Part shown: positions 5,782 through 13,690 of the stretch, in pieces
Layout: every line of letters begins with the position of its first letter
Position numbering within the stretch: position 1 is the stretch's first letter
Origin: Patescibacteria group bacterium
Lineage (GTDB): Bacteria; Patescibacteriota; Microgenomatia; UBA1400; MFAQ01
DNA length: 15,602 bases
Direction of reading: 5' to 3'
Assembly (NCBI GenBank): GCA_018819325.1
Contig: JAHJQJ010000045.1
Location: 1-15,602, forward strand
Notes under the pieces: generated by a model
Database searches by the model: none
Seen by the model: only the letters and a program-made list of their open reading frames with translations
Told to the model about the DNA's origin: nothing
Position numbers and translations under genes: made by a program

Positions 5782-6480
5782 TCAAGCAAGTAGTATTCTA
5801 CTACAAATTGCAAGTTTTTGCAGGTTTTGCAAGAAAATTGCTTTCTTTACGCTTAATGAGCCAATTTTTGTTCGGCGAAGCTTGGTGACGTGAGCGCCCA
5901 CGCCTAGTGACTCACCAATGTCGTGGGCTAAAGATCTAATATATGTACCAGAAGAGCAATCTACCAATAACTCAGTCTCAAAGGTTTTGTTGTTGAATGA
6001 AATTAGCTTGATTTTTTTTATGATGATTTTTTTTACTGGGAGTTTCTTAATTTCTTTTTTTTGCCTGGCAAGTTGATAAAGTTTTTTGCCATCTACTTTT
6101 ACGGCCGAAAAGGGTGGCACGGTTTGGTTAATTTCGCCTTGAAATTTTTTAAGGGTTGTAACAATGTCTTGCTTGGTGATTTTATTTACACTGGCTGGAG
6201 GGGATTTGCCAACTATTTCGCCGTCTGAGTCGTAAGTATCTGTTTCTACCCCTAGCTTGATGGTTACCTGGTATTGCTTATTTTGTTTGAGAAATTTAGA
6301 TTGTTTTTTGGTGTACCGACGACCAACCAAGATAATTAGAAGACCGGTGGCTAGTGGATCTAGGGTGCCGGTATGCCCTACCTTTTTTACCCCAATTTTT
6401 TTTCTAACTACGTTCACCACGTCGTGGCTGGTTAAGCCAGTGGGTTTGTCTATTAATAAAATACCCTCGCAAGAATTCAT
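5782..6480 (-). CDS. truB: tRNA pseudouridine-55 synthase
   Basis: TruB converts U55 of the T-loop of tRNAs to pseudouridine. The 232-residue protein opens with GILLIDKPTGLTSHDVV and has the catalytic motif GHTGTLDPLATG with nucleophile Asp41. Further family segments follow: YQVTIKLGVETDTYDSDGEIV, PPFSAVKVDGKKLYQLAR and VDCSSGTYIRSLAHDIG. The C-terminal PUA-type domain of longer TruB forms is missing, as in compact versions. Its ATG overlaps the stop of the ATP-cone/nuclease gene by 4 bases (ATGA), so the two are translationally coupled. Confidence 0.96.
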   Translation of the reverse strand: MNSCEGILLIDKPTGLTSHDVVNVVRKKIGVKKVGHTGTLDPLATGLLIILVGRRYTKKQSKFLKQNKQYQVTIKLGVETDTYDSDGEIVGKSPPASVNKITKQDIVTTLKKFQGEINQTVPPFSAVKVDGKKLYQLARQKKEIKKLPVKKIIIKKIKLISFNNKTFETELLVDCSSGTYIRSLAHDIGESLGVGAHVTKLRRTKIGSLSVKKAIFLQNLQKLAICSRILLA

Positions 6481-7295
6481 GGAAAGATTGCGTTGATCTC
6501 TGCCTTGATTTTTTTCACAACTTCTTTTGAAAGTAAACCTGTAAGCTGATTGTTTTTTAACAAATGGGTTAGATCTCTTAAGGTAACTGTGTTTTGTTTA
6601 AGAAGTATCTTTACTTGATCTGGTGAAAGTGAGCTAAGTGCAGTAATTGGGTGAAGACCAGAATCAGCCACTAAGTGAAACAGGCTTTCTTTGCCTGGAC
6701 TATTCCAAGAGGTAAGTTTCATGTTTTGGCAGTTAGCGTAGTTGGTGGCGTCTTTGGTGATCTTGGTGTTGGAAACTAGCCAAGAACGATGGGTTGTACT
6801 AGCATCCTTTGAGTTACTTTCTATGTCTTGAAATCTAGCGTTGGTGTAAAGAGCTACTTGAACATCTGTTTTTAAACCCGGTCTGTTGTGAAACTTACAT
6901 TCAATGTAAAAAACCTGGTTATCTTTTTTGGCCAGAACATCTATTTCGTGACTAATACATTTACCTTCTAGCACTACACCCACCTTGGTGTGATAGCCAA
7001 ACTGTTGTAAAACCTTTGCCACAAACTCTTCAAATGGATAACCGGTTGGACCCAGCTTAAAAATTGCCCTTTTAAGATTATAGTTTATTTGACTTAAAGG
7101 ATCGGAGTGTTGGTGAAGATATTGTGAGACTAATTCGTGAACTATGTTGGTGTTTGTGTCTGATGAAAGTTTGTCTTTAACCAATTGAAGAGCTTTTTTA
7201 CTTACGTCTTCTGGAACACCAGCCACTTTAATTGAGTTTAAGAGTTTTTTTTCGCTGAATTCTTCTGGCAATCCTGAAGCTTTGGTTATTTGCAT
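6477..7295 (-). CDS. ATP-cone plus PD-(D/E)xK nuclease-like protein
   Basis: The protein is 272 residues from the ATG at 7295; the frame is open to an ATG at 7325 but that start would overlap the upstream gene by 40 bases. Residues 1-80 resemble the ATP-cone nucleotide-binding domain (MQITKASGLPEEFSEKKLLNSI through NLKRAIFKL). Residues 85-150 resemble a restriction-endonuclease-like core: HEIDVLAKKDNQVFYIECKFH gives Asp119 and Glu132-x-Lys134, with Gln146 further on, matching the D…ExK(…Q) pattern. The C-terminus (about 218-270, SLSPDQVKILLKQNTVTLRDL) looks like a helix-hairpin-helix module. Proteins of this arrangement are annotated as restriction endonucleases or ATP-cone proteins of unknown role. 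No methyltransferase lies nearby, so a repair or housekeeping nuclease seems likelier than restriction. Confidence 0.72.
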   Translation of the reverse strand: MQITKASGLPEEFSEKKLLNSIKVAGVPEDVSKKALQLVKDKLSSDTNTNIVHELVSQYLHQHSDPLSQINYNLKRAIFKLGPTGYPFEEFVAKVLQQFGYHTKVGVVLEGKCISHEIDVLAKKDNQVFYIECKFHNRPGLKTDVQVALYTNARFQDIESNSKDASTTHRSWLVSNTKITKDATNYANCQNMKLTSWNSPGKESLFHLVADSGLHPITALSSLSPDQVKILLKQNTVTLRDLTHLLKNNQLTGLLSKEVVKKIKAEINAIFP

Positions 7296-8320
7296 ATTTT
7301 TTCTAGTATTTGCTGATTTTCCCATGCTTGCTGTAGGGTGCAGTACTCAAACTTTTTATTATCACCGTTTAGGTGGTTAATTAAATTTTCTGCTAAAAAC
7401 TTAAAGGACTTGGATACAAATGAACGGCCCACCTTGATGTCTGATAAATGATCCTGAACTTTAATTAATTGAAGTGGCTGGCTGTTATCTGTGGAGATCT
7501 GTAAACCATTTAAATCGTCGTAGAAAATTATGCCCTTGGTGCCTAAGATTTTTAACTCGAAGTTGTTGTAGCCAAAGGAGTAAAGGGTGGCAAAAAGAGA
7601 AACGTTGATTTGGTTGTTAAACTTAATATTGGCTCTAAACTGATCCGGTGAAGTAACTTTTTTGTGTTTACCAGTTATTTTGTCTGGTTGTGTTTTACTA
7701 ATAATTTGATCGTGCAAAAAACCTTTTTCTAGTCTGGGGAAGTTTGTTAGATATCTAGCTAGGTCAATCAGATGGGTACCGTAACCTAAAACGGTCTGAC
7801 CACCTGATTTTTTGTGATCATCCCACCAAGTATAGGTAGCGTCTTTGAAACTACCGTAGTTGACATAATTATGAATAGATATGGAGGTAATTTGTCCAAG
7901 AACACCAGAATCGATTAGTTTTTTGATTTTTAAGGTAACTGGGTTGAACCTTGAAGCGTGGTTAACACCAATAAATTTCTTGGATTTTTTAGATGCCTTA
8001 ACAAGTTTTTTTATTTGGTTAGAGTTTAAACCAGCTGGTTTTTCTTGTAGAAGATGTTTTTTATGTTTTATAGCCAGTAAACCAATTTCAAGATGTAGGT
8101 GGCTGGGAGTTGGGTTACAGACTAAGTCCACCTGTGGATTTTTAATTAAGTCTTGGTAGTTATCGTAGGCAAACTTGATATTGTTTTCTAAAGTTATTTT
8201 TTTGGTTTTTTTAAGATCTGTGACTGCAAGGGCCACAACCTGACAACCTTTTATTTTTTTAAACGTAGGAATCATGCTTCTTACCCCAAAGCCTGTTCCA
8301 ATAATGCCGATTCTAACCAT
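7286..8320 (-). CDS. Gfo/Idh/MocA-family NAD(P)-dependent oxidoreductase
   Basis: The 344-residue protein starts at the ATG at 8320, immediately giving the Rossmann motif MVRIGIIGTGFG. An in-frame start at 8359 would add 13 residues with no family match. The substrate-site signature QEKPAGLN (Glu93, Lys94, Pro95) and the later GGQTVLGYGTHLIDLARYL (His183, Asp186) are intact. Members oxidise or reduce sugars and cyclitols; the substrate here is unknown. It heads an operon with the ATP-cone/nuclease gene and truB, overlapping the next start by 10 bases, and shares a short divergent promoter region with proS. Confidence 0.9.
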   Translation of the reverse strand: MVRIGIIGTGFGVRSMIPTFKKIKGCQVVALAVTDLKKTKKITLENNIKFAYDNYQDLIKNPQVDLVCNPTPSHLHLEIGLLAIKHKKHLLQEKPAGLNSNQIKKLVKASKKSKKFIGVNHASRFNPVTLKIKKLIDSGVLGQITSISIHNYVNYGSFKDATYTWWDDHKKSGGQTVLGYGTHLIDLARYLTNFPRLEKGFLHDQIISKTQPDKITGKHKKVTSPDQFRANIKFNNQINVSLFATLYSFGYNNFELKILGTKGIIFYDDLNGLQISTDNSQPLQLIKVQDHLSDIKVGRSFVSKSFKFLAENLINHLNGDNKKFEYCTLQQAWENQQILEKICK

Positions 8321-8344
8321 ATGAACATTGTATAATAACAAGGT
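8321..8344. promoter_or_regulatory. Compact bidirectional promoter between gfo-like gene and proS
   Basis: Only 24 bases separate the divergent starts at 8320 and 8345. Rightward, TATAAT (8331-8336) lies 8 bases before the ATG at 8345. Leftward, TACAAT (8332-8327) lies 6 bases before the ATG at 8320. Both -10 boxes overlap, and both transcripts would begin at or next to the start codon. No good -35 box is visible for either direction. Confidence 0.55.
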
Positions 8345-9574
8345 ATGAGAATGAGCCAAACAATAATTAAACCGTTAAAAGACGCGCCAAAGGATGCAGA
8401 CACTACCAATCACAGGCTGTTGGTGCAGGCAGGTTTTGTGCGTCAACTAATGGCGGGGGTGTATACCTATTTACCTCTTGGTTTAAAAGTATTGAATAAA
8501 ATAAGCCAAGTGGTGCGTGAAGAAATGGATAAGGTTGGTGGGCAGGAGATTTTGATGCCCATGTTGCACCCAGCAGAAATCTGGAAAAAGACTGGTGGTT
8601 GGGACAATATAGATGTGTTGTTTAAAATTCAAAGTAGAACCGGTAAGGATTGTGCTTTGGGACAAAGTCAAGAAGAGGTGGTGACACCTTTGATGAGAGA
8701 GTTTATTAAGTCGTACAGAGATTTACCAACTAGTATTTACCATATTCAATGGAAGTTTAGAGATGAGTTAAGATCCAAGTCTGGCATTTTAAGAGGAAGA
8801 GAGTTTTTAATGAAAGATATGTACTCTTGGCACGAAACAGAGAAAGACTTTGAAGATTACTATAAAAAAGTAAAAGAGGCATATTTAAAGGTTTTTAAGA
8901 GACTGGGGTTGATAGCTAAGGTAACCGAGGCTTCTGGGGGTAGTTTTACCGACAAAGTTTCTTACGAGTTTATGGTCTTGACCGATGCGGGTGAGGACGA
9001 TATTTTGTATTGCCCTGATTGTGATTTTTGCGTAAATATTGGAATTGCTAAAGTAAAAGCCGGAGATACTTGCCCAGCTTGTAAAAAGGAAAAGCTTTTA
9101 AAAGATAGGGCGTCGGAGGTGGGAAATGTGTTTGATTTGGGATACAAGTACTCCAAAGACTTTAATCTGCAATATACCGATGAAAAAGGGGAAAGGAGAT
9201 ATCCGGTAATGGGCTGTTATGGAATTGGAATTAGCCGAACCATGGGAACGCTGGTTGAGAAGTTTAGTGACGAAAAGGGGATTTTGTGGCCTAAAATAGT
9301 TTCTCCGTTTAGAATACATTTGGTTAGTTTGGGTGAAGAAACGTTAATGGCTGAAAAATTGTATAAACAGTTACTTGGGGTTACGGAGGTTTTGTGGGAT
9401 GACAGAAAAGTATCTGCTGGAACTAAATTTGCTGATGCAGATTTAATTGGTTGTCCGTTAAGAGTGGTTGTGAGTGAAAAGAGCTTAAAGGAAGGCGGGG
9501 TAGAGGTAAAAAACAGAAGTGAAGATAAAATAAAGATAGTAACAACAAAAGGGCTATTGAAGATGCTTCAATGA
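8345..9574 (+). CDS. proS: Prolyl-tRNA synthetase, short form without the editing domain
   Basis: This is a class II aminoacyl-tRNA synthetase that charges tRNA-Pro. Its 409 residues are complete (a second ATG at 8351 is equally possible as start). Motif 1 lies at about 40-75, motif 2 at FRDELRSKSGILRGREFLMKD (138-158), motif 3 at GCYGIGISRTM (290-300), and the anticodon-binding domain occupies about 320-409 (WDDRKVSAGTKFADADLIGCP). The usual bacterial form has about 570 residues, with an editing insertion (INS) between motifs 2 and 3. Here that region is a short two-CxxC knuckle: Cys223/Cys226 (YCPDCDF) and Cys243/Cys246 (TCPACKK), probably binding zinc. Cis-editing of Ala-tRNA-Pro should be absent. 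The stop overlaps lgt (ATGA). Confidence 0.96.
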   Translation: MRMSQTIIKPLKDAPKDADTTNHRLLVQAGFVRQLMAGVYTYLPLGLKVLNKISQVVREEMDKVGGQEILMPMLHPAEIWKKTGGWDNIDVLFKIQSRTGKDCALGQSQEEVVTPLMREFIKSYRDLPTSIYHIQWKFRDELRSKSGILRGREFLMKDMYSWHETEKDFEDYYKKVKEAYLKVFKRLGLIAKVTEASGGSFTDKVSYEFMVLTDAGEDDILYCPDCDFCVNIGIAKVKAGDTCPACKKEKLLKDRASEVGNVFDLGYKYSKDFNLQYTDEKGERRYPVMGCYGIGISRTMGTLVEKFSDEKGILWPKIVSPFRIHLVSLGEETLMAEKLYKQLLGVTEVLWDDRKVSAGTKFADADLIGCPLRVVVSEKSLKEGGVEVKNRSEDKIKIVTTKGLLKMLQ

Positions 9575-10236
9575 TTAGTTTTCATTGGTATGGGTTTTTA
9601 ATTGGGGTCGCTATACTTAGTGCTTTACAGGTATCGATTGTGTATGCAAAGCGTGTAGGAATAAAAAAGGAATTAATTGAAAAAGCTTTTTGGTGGGTTT
9701 TGGTTGGAGGAATAATTGGGGCAAGGGCATATCATGTGGTTGATTTATGGCAAGAATACTACCGCTTTAATTATTTAAAGAGTTTGTTTTTGTGGGAGGG
9801 GGGATTAGGAATTTGGGGAGCGATTATTGGTGGAATAGTTGGATTGTTACTTTTTTGCCGGCTTAATAAAAAAGGATTTTCAAAATTAATAGATATAGCG
9901 GTAATTGGTGTCCCTTTAGGACAAGCAATTGGTAGACTAGGAAATTGGGTAAATGGAGAGCTTTATGGAAAAAATGGTGAACCGTTATTTGCTTGGGAAG
10001 CAGGACTAAACCTATTATTATTTATATTTTTATGGAGGATAGGAAAGAAAGAAAAGGCAACTGGGAAGATAGCTGGAAGTTATTTAATTGGGTATGGATT
10101 AATAAGGATATTGTTGGAAAACTTGAGGCCAGAGGAAATTATTTGGAAGTGGCAAGGAGTGCCGGTGGCGATAATTTTTGGTATATTTGCCGTTTTTATT
10201 GGTGGAACTATTTTGAGGAAGAGAAAACTATCTTGA
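9571..10236 (+). CDS. lgt: Prolipoprotein diacylglyceryl transferase
   Basis: Lgt transfers diacylglycerol from phosphatidylglycerol to the lipobox cysteine of pre-lipoproteins in the cytoplasmic membrane. The 221-residue protein has about seven membrane segments and starts MISFHWYGFLIG. It contains GGIIGARAYHVV, WEGGLGIWGAIIGG and the signature IGRLGNWVNGELYG (120-133), including the essential Arg and Asn. The C-terminal IRILLENLRPE holds the second conserved Arg. It is shorter than the usual 260-290 residues, with trimmed loops. The histidine of E. coli's HGGL motif is Trp here, a position that varies between phyla. It is translationally coupled to proS and converges on lon, overlapping it by 29 bases. 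Confidence 0.93.
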   Translation: MISFHWYGFLIGVAILSALQVSIVYAKRVGIKKELIEKAFWWVLVGGIIGARAYHVVDLWQEYYRFNYLKSLFLWEGGLGIWGAIIGGIVGLLLFCRLNKKGFSKLIDIAVIGVPLGQAIGRLGNWVNGELYGKNGEPLFAWEAGLNLLLFIFLWRIGKKEKATGKIAGSYLIGYGLIRILLENLRPEEIIWKWQGVPVAIIFGIFAVFIGGTILRKRKLS

Positions 10237-12568
10237 TTACTTCGTCCATAGAAGAAACGTAGTGAAACTTGAGATCTTTTTTGACTTTGTCTGGAACGTC
10301 TATTAAACTCCTCTTGTTGAATTTTGGCAAGATAATTTCTTTTATGCCACTGCGATGGGCGGCGATGACTTTTTCCTTGACTCCACCTATTTCTAGGGCC
10401 CTACCCCTTAAGGTTACTTCACCCGTCATGGCCAGATTTTTCTTAACTGGTTTATTGCTAAAGACGGAGATAATAGCGGTAGTAATTGCTAAGCCAGCAG
10501 AAGGACCGTCTTTGGGTATGGCACCCTCTGGAACGTGAATGTGAATATCTGAAGTGGCGATTGTTTTTTGGGTTATCCCAAGTTGCTTTTGGTGAGACTT
10601 AACATAGGAATATGCGGCTTGAGCTGATTCTTTCATAACGTCACCCAACTGACCGGTTAACTTAATCTTGCCACTGCCTGGCATTATGGCCACCTCTATG
10701 AAAAGAATGTCTCCGCCCGTTTGAGTATAGGCTAAACCAGTGACTATACCTGGCTGAGGAATTTCTTCTTTTAAAGTGTGGTTATATTTTCTTGGCCCCA
10801 AAAAACGTGTTAGTTTTTGCTTGGTAAGCTTAAGAGTATCGTCCCGATTCGAGGTCGAGGATTTACTCACTTTGATTTTGGCTGTTTTTCTTAAAATGGC
10901 GGCTATCTCTCTTTCTAGACTTCTTACCCCCGCTTCTCTGGTGTAGTGGCTAATTATTGTTCTTAAAATGTCTGCTGGTATTTTTATATCTTTTTTTTCT
11001 AAGGCATGATTGTCTAGTTGCTTGGGAACAAGGTATTTCTTGGCGATGTTATACTTTTCGTCTTCTGTGTAACCAGTGAATTGAATGACTTCTAACCTGT
11101 CCATTAAGGCTGGAGGAATGGTATCTAGGATGTTGGCTGTGGTGACAAAAAGAACCTTAGAAAGATCAAAGGGAATATCTAAATAGTGATCTCTAAAAGC
11201 ATAATTTTGCTCTGGGTCTAGAGCTTCTAAAAGAGCGGAGGCTGGGTCTCCCCTAAAGTCATTACCTATTTTGTCTAATTCGTCCAACATGAAGACGGGG
11301 TTGCTACTTTCACACTCTTTAATTGATTGAATTATTCTGCCTGGAATGGCGCCAACGTAGGTGCGTCGGTGACCCCTAATTTCTGCCTCATCTCTGACTC
11401 CACCTAGAGACATTTTAACAAATTTCCTATTTAAAGCCTTGGCTATAGATTTGCCAACAGAAGTTTTGCCTACACCAGGTGGACCAACAAAACATAGAAT
11501 GGTGGGTAAGGAGCTTGTGGGTTGGTTTGCTTTTTGCTTCTTGCTTCTTAATTTTAGAACAGCGATGTATTCTAATATTCTTTCTTTAACTTTTTCCAAA
11601 CCGTAGTGATCTTGGTTTAGTATTTTTTCGGCTTTTTTAATTGAGTAAGTACCATTGTTGAAGCGATGCCAAGGTAGTTCTGTGACTATTTCGATCCAGG
11701 CGCGAATATAGCCAGATTCTGGACTGTGAATGGAGATTTTTGATAAACGCTTAAGTTCCTTGGTGGTTTTTTTTTCAATTTCTTTTGGAAGCTTGGCTTG
11801 CTTTATTTTTTTTCTTAATTCTTTAATATCGTCATCGTCATCCTTGCCTGTACCCAACTCTTTTTGAATAGTACGCATTCTTTCTCTTAAAACGTTGTCT
11901 CTCATGTTTTTGTCGAACTTTTTTTGGGTTTTACTGGCAATTTTTCTTTCTATTTGAAGAATTTTTATTTCTTCTCCTAAATGTTCACTTATTTGCATTA
12001 GACGTTTTTCGAGATTATTTTCTTCTAGAAGCGTTTGCTTTTGATTGTTTTTAATGACCAAGACCGAGGCAACTTGATAAGAGATGCTGACTGGATTTGA
12101 GGAGTTGATGATTCTTAAAAAAGAGGCTGGGTCTATGTTCCCCTTACCAAGGTTTAGGGCTTTTTTGATTTGATTAACAACATGGTTACTTAGAGCTGTA
12201 AGTTCTTTTCTTTCTACATATTGGTCTGGAATTTGAGTGACTGTGGCCACTAGAGCCCTGTTTTTGTTTTCAACGATGTGGATTTTGACTTTGTATAAGC
12301 CCTTGACTAAGACATGAAGTTCGTTGTTTACCGGCAGGGTTTTTATGATTTCGGCAACGGTACCAACTTGATAGAGGTCGTTTATTTGCGGATTTTCTAT
12401 TGTAATGGATTTTTGAGAAACAAAGCAAACCAGGCTGTTGGTTTTTACCGCAATGTTGATGCCAGCAATAGAGGTGTCACGACCAAAAGCTAAAATAGCC
12501 TCGGTTTGAGGATAAATTACCCCTTCTTTTAGGGTAATTAAAGGGACTAGATTATTAGGACTTAACAT
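10208..12568 (-). CDS. lon: ATP-dependent Lon protease
   Basis: This full-length 786-residue LonA degrades misfolded and regulatory proteins in the cytoplasm. In order it has the N-terminal substrate domain (about 1-200, starting NLVPLITLKEGVIYPQ), a coiled linker (200-300), the AAA+ module with Walker A GPPGVGKT (362-369) and Walker B VFMLDELDK (425-433), and the protease domain. The catalytic Ser690 lies in PKDGPSAGLA and Lys733 in GGVKEKVIAAHRSGIKE, the classic Ser-Lys dyad. The linker contains an acidic run (DDDDD) near residue 245. The gene is monocistronic with its own leaderless-type promoter, and its 3' end overlaps lgt convergently. Confidence 0.97.
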   Translation of the reverse strand: MLSPNNLVPLITLKEGVIYPQTEAILAFGRDTSIAGINIAVKTNSLVCFVSQKSITIENPQINDLYQVGTVAEIIKTLPVNNELHVLVKGLYKVKIHIVENKNRALVATVTQIPDQYVERKELTALSNHVVNQIKKALNLGKGNIDPASFLRIINSSNPVSISYQVASVLVIKNNQKQTLLEENNLEKRLMQISEHLGEEIKILQIERKIASKTQKKFDKNMRDNVLRERMRTIQKELGTGKDDDDDIKELRKKIKQAKLPKEIEKKTTKELKRLSKISIHSPESGYIRAWIEIVTELPWHRFNNGTYSIKKAEKILNQDHYGLEKVKERILEYIAVLKLRSKKQKANQPTSSLPTILCFVGPPGVGKTSVGKSIAKALNRKFVKMSLGGVRDEAEIRGHRRTYVGAIPGRIIQSIKECESSNPVFMLDELDKIGNDFRGDPASALLEALDPEQNYAFRDHYLDIPFDLSKVLFVTTANILDTIPPALMDRLEVIQFTGYTEDEKYNIAKKYLVPKQLDNHALEKKDIKIPADILRTIISHYTREAGVRSLEREIAAILRKTAKIKVSKSSTSNRDDTLKLTKQKLTRFLGPRKYNHTLKEEIPQPGIVTGLAYTQTGGDILFIEVAIMPGSGKIKLTGQLGDVMKESAQAAYSYVKSHQKQLGITQKTIATSDIHIHVPEGAIPKDGPSAGLAITTAIISVFSNKPVKKNLAMTGEVTLRGRALEIGGVKEKVIAAHRSGIKEIILPKFNKRSLIDVPDKVKKDLKFHYVSSMDEVIKIVFSSSK

Positions 12569-12604
12569 GAGAGTATTTTAGCAGATAAGTGACTGGTTTG
12601 CTAA
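12569..12604 (-). promoter_or_regulatory. Promoter of lon, apparently leaderless
   Basis: On the minus strand, TAAAAT (12580-12575) ends 6 bases before the lon ATG at 12568. TTAGCA (12604-12599) lies 18 bases upstream of it as a 4-of-6 match to the -35 box. This would start transcription at or beside the ATG. No CIRCE-like heat-shock operator is visible. The -35 box overlaps the stop codon of the upstream small ORF. Confidence 0.5.
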
Positions 12605-12699
12605 TTTGATATGGCTCTGGCACCAAGCAGAATGGTGGCTAAAATAGTAAGAAATAAGATTAGAAGGAAAAAGAAAAGGGAGAACTTTTTTTTGGCCAT
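12601..12699 (-). CDS. 32-residue single-span membrane peptide
   Basis: An ATG at 12699 opens a 32-codon frame ending TAG at 12601. The peptide starts MAKKKF and continues with a hydrophobic run rich in Leu, Phe and Ile to about residue 25, then GARAISN. This is a positive-inside single membrane helix. It starts 4 bases after the stop of the upstream 147-residue gene, so it would be the last cistron of the elp3 operon. No ribosome-binding site is visible and no family is recognised. Its composition and position favour a real gene over chance. Confidence 0.5.
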   Translation of the reverse strand: MAKKKFSLFFFLLILFLTILATILLGARAISN

Positions 12700-12703
12700 G
12701 GTG

Positions 12704-13147
12704 TCAATTAACTGTTAATTTGATTTCTTCTGACCATAGATGTTGGTCGCCAACCTTGGCATAAGCTCGGTAAAAAATCGTACCTTTTAAAAAACTGGCT
12801 GTGGCGGAAAATGTATCTGGTAAGAAAAAATTACCGCTTAAATAATCGGTTAGCCAATTAGAGTAACCTACGGCTGAAGGTGAGTCCTTGATGGTTAGTG
12901 CACTAGGAGAACTAATTGGACTATAGTAAATGGTGGTAGTGGGAGTGGTGGCGGTGTCTGGAGCCGTTATGTTCCAGACAAACTCTACTGGTTCATTGGC
13001 GGAGGCGTTTAATGGGAGTTTAACTAGGGCAATTTTATAAACAGGAGTTTGTGACAAAAAGATCTCCCTTTGAGCTTTTTTTTGATTAAAAAGGATTAGT
13101 AGTAAAAAGATTAATAGTAAACCTGAACCGAGAAATAATTTTTTCAT
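12704..13147 (-). CDS. Membrane-anchored extracytoplasmic protein, unknown function
   Basis: The 147-residue protein has an N-terminal anchor (MKKLFLGSGLLLIFLLLILF) and then an outward domain of about 110 residues rich in beta-branched residues. A stretch VKLPLNASANEPVEFVWNI is followed by a Thr-rich segment and a closing TIFYRAYAKVGDQHLWSEEIKLTV, giving the look of a small immunoglobulin- or fibronectin-like sandwich. There is no lipobox cysteine. The start overlaps the upstream stop by ATGA, so translation is coupled to the VIT-like gene. No function can be assigned. Confidence 0.75.
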   Translation of the reverse strand: MKKLFLGSGLLLIFLLLILFNQKKAQREIFLSQTPVYKIALVKLPLNASANEPVEFVWNITAPDTATTPTTTIYYSPISSPSALTIKDSPSAVGYSNWLTDYLSGNFFLPDTFSATASFLKGTIFYRAYAKVGDQHLWSEEIKLTVN

Positions 13148-13680
13148 AGTTTACTTAATAAAACGGAGGCAGTTTTACCTACTATATAGCCGATGAACGA
13201 GGCGGAGGCGGAGACCAAGACCATCTCTAAACCAGACTTTAAAGGGTTTATCTGAGCCAACTTACCTTTAATAAAACCCATGATAAAGAGGGTGGTGGAA
13301 GATAAAAGTATGGCGGCCAGGATGGCGTTTGAGGGGTCAAGAAAAAAGAAGCCAGAAAGGGAAACCAAACCACCTAAGATATAAGAGATGCCCATGTAGA
13401 AAGATTCTTTTATGGGTAAGGATGAGTGGCAGTGAAAGAGAGAAAGTAGGGGGTGTTTTTTGTCTGAGGAAAGATGGAGTTCTAGTTCTGATTTGTTAGA
13501 AAGATAGGTACCAGCAGCCATGGAAAGGCTTTCTACAATAACAATTACTAGGCCAGACAGGATTACAAATGATTTGTTGTTTGTACCCACAGCTATGCCA
13601 ACCAAAACCCCCAAGGTCGAGACTATTCCGTCTTCTAAACCAAAAATAATCTCTCTTACGGGAAGCTCTTTTTTTTTCAT
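13144..13680 (-). CDS. VIT1/CCC1-family membrane protein (putative Fe/Mn transporter)
   Basis: The 178-residue product begins REIIFGLEDGIVSTLGVLVGIAVGT, the typical first helix of the VIT1/CCC1 family with its Glu-Asp pair, and SMAAGTYLSNKSE follows as the conserved second helix. Five membrane segments are visible in total. The long cytoplasmic metal-binding domain of plant VIT1 is replaced by a short loop (HLSSDKKHPLLSLFHCHSS, with His and Cys that might touch metal). The family moves ferrous iron or manganese out of the cytoplasm. It is 10 bases after elp3 and coupled to the next gene. Confidence 0.82.
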   Translation of the reverse strand: MKKKELPVREIIFGLEDGIVSTLGVLVGIAVGTNNKSFVILSGLVIVIVESLSMAAGTYLSNKSELELHLSSDKKHPLLSLFHCHSSLPIKESFYMGISYILGGLVSLSGFFFLDPSNAILAAILLSSTTLFIMGFIKGKLAQINPLKSGLEMVLVSASASFIGYIVGKTASVLLSKL

Positions 13681-13690
13681 AATAAATAAA

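Noticed and set aside
6477..7295. Restriction-modification system around the nuclease-like gene
   Set aside because: No DNA methyltransferase or specificity subunit is nearby, and the gene is coupled to truB.
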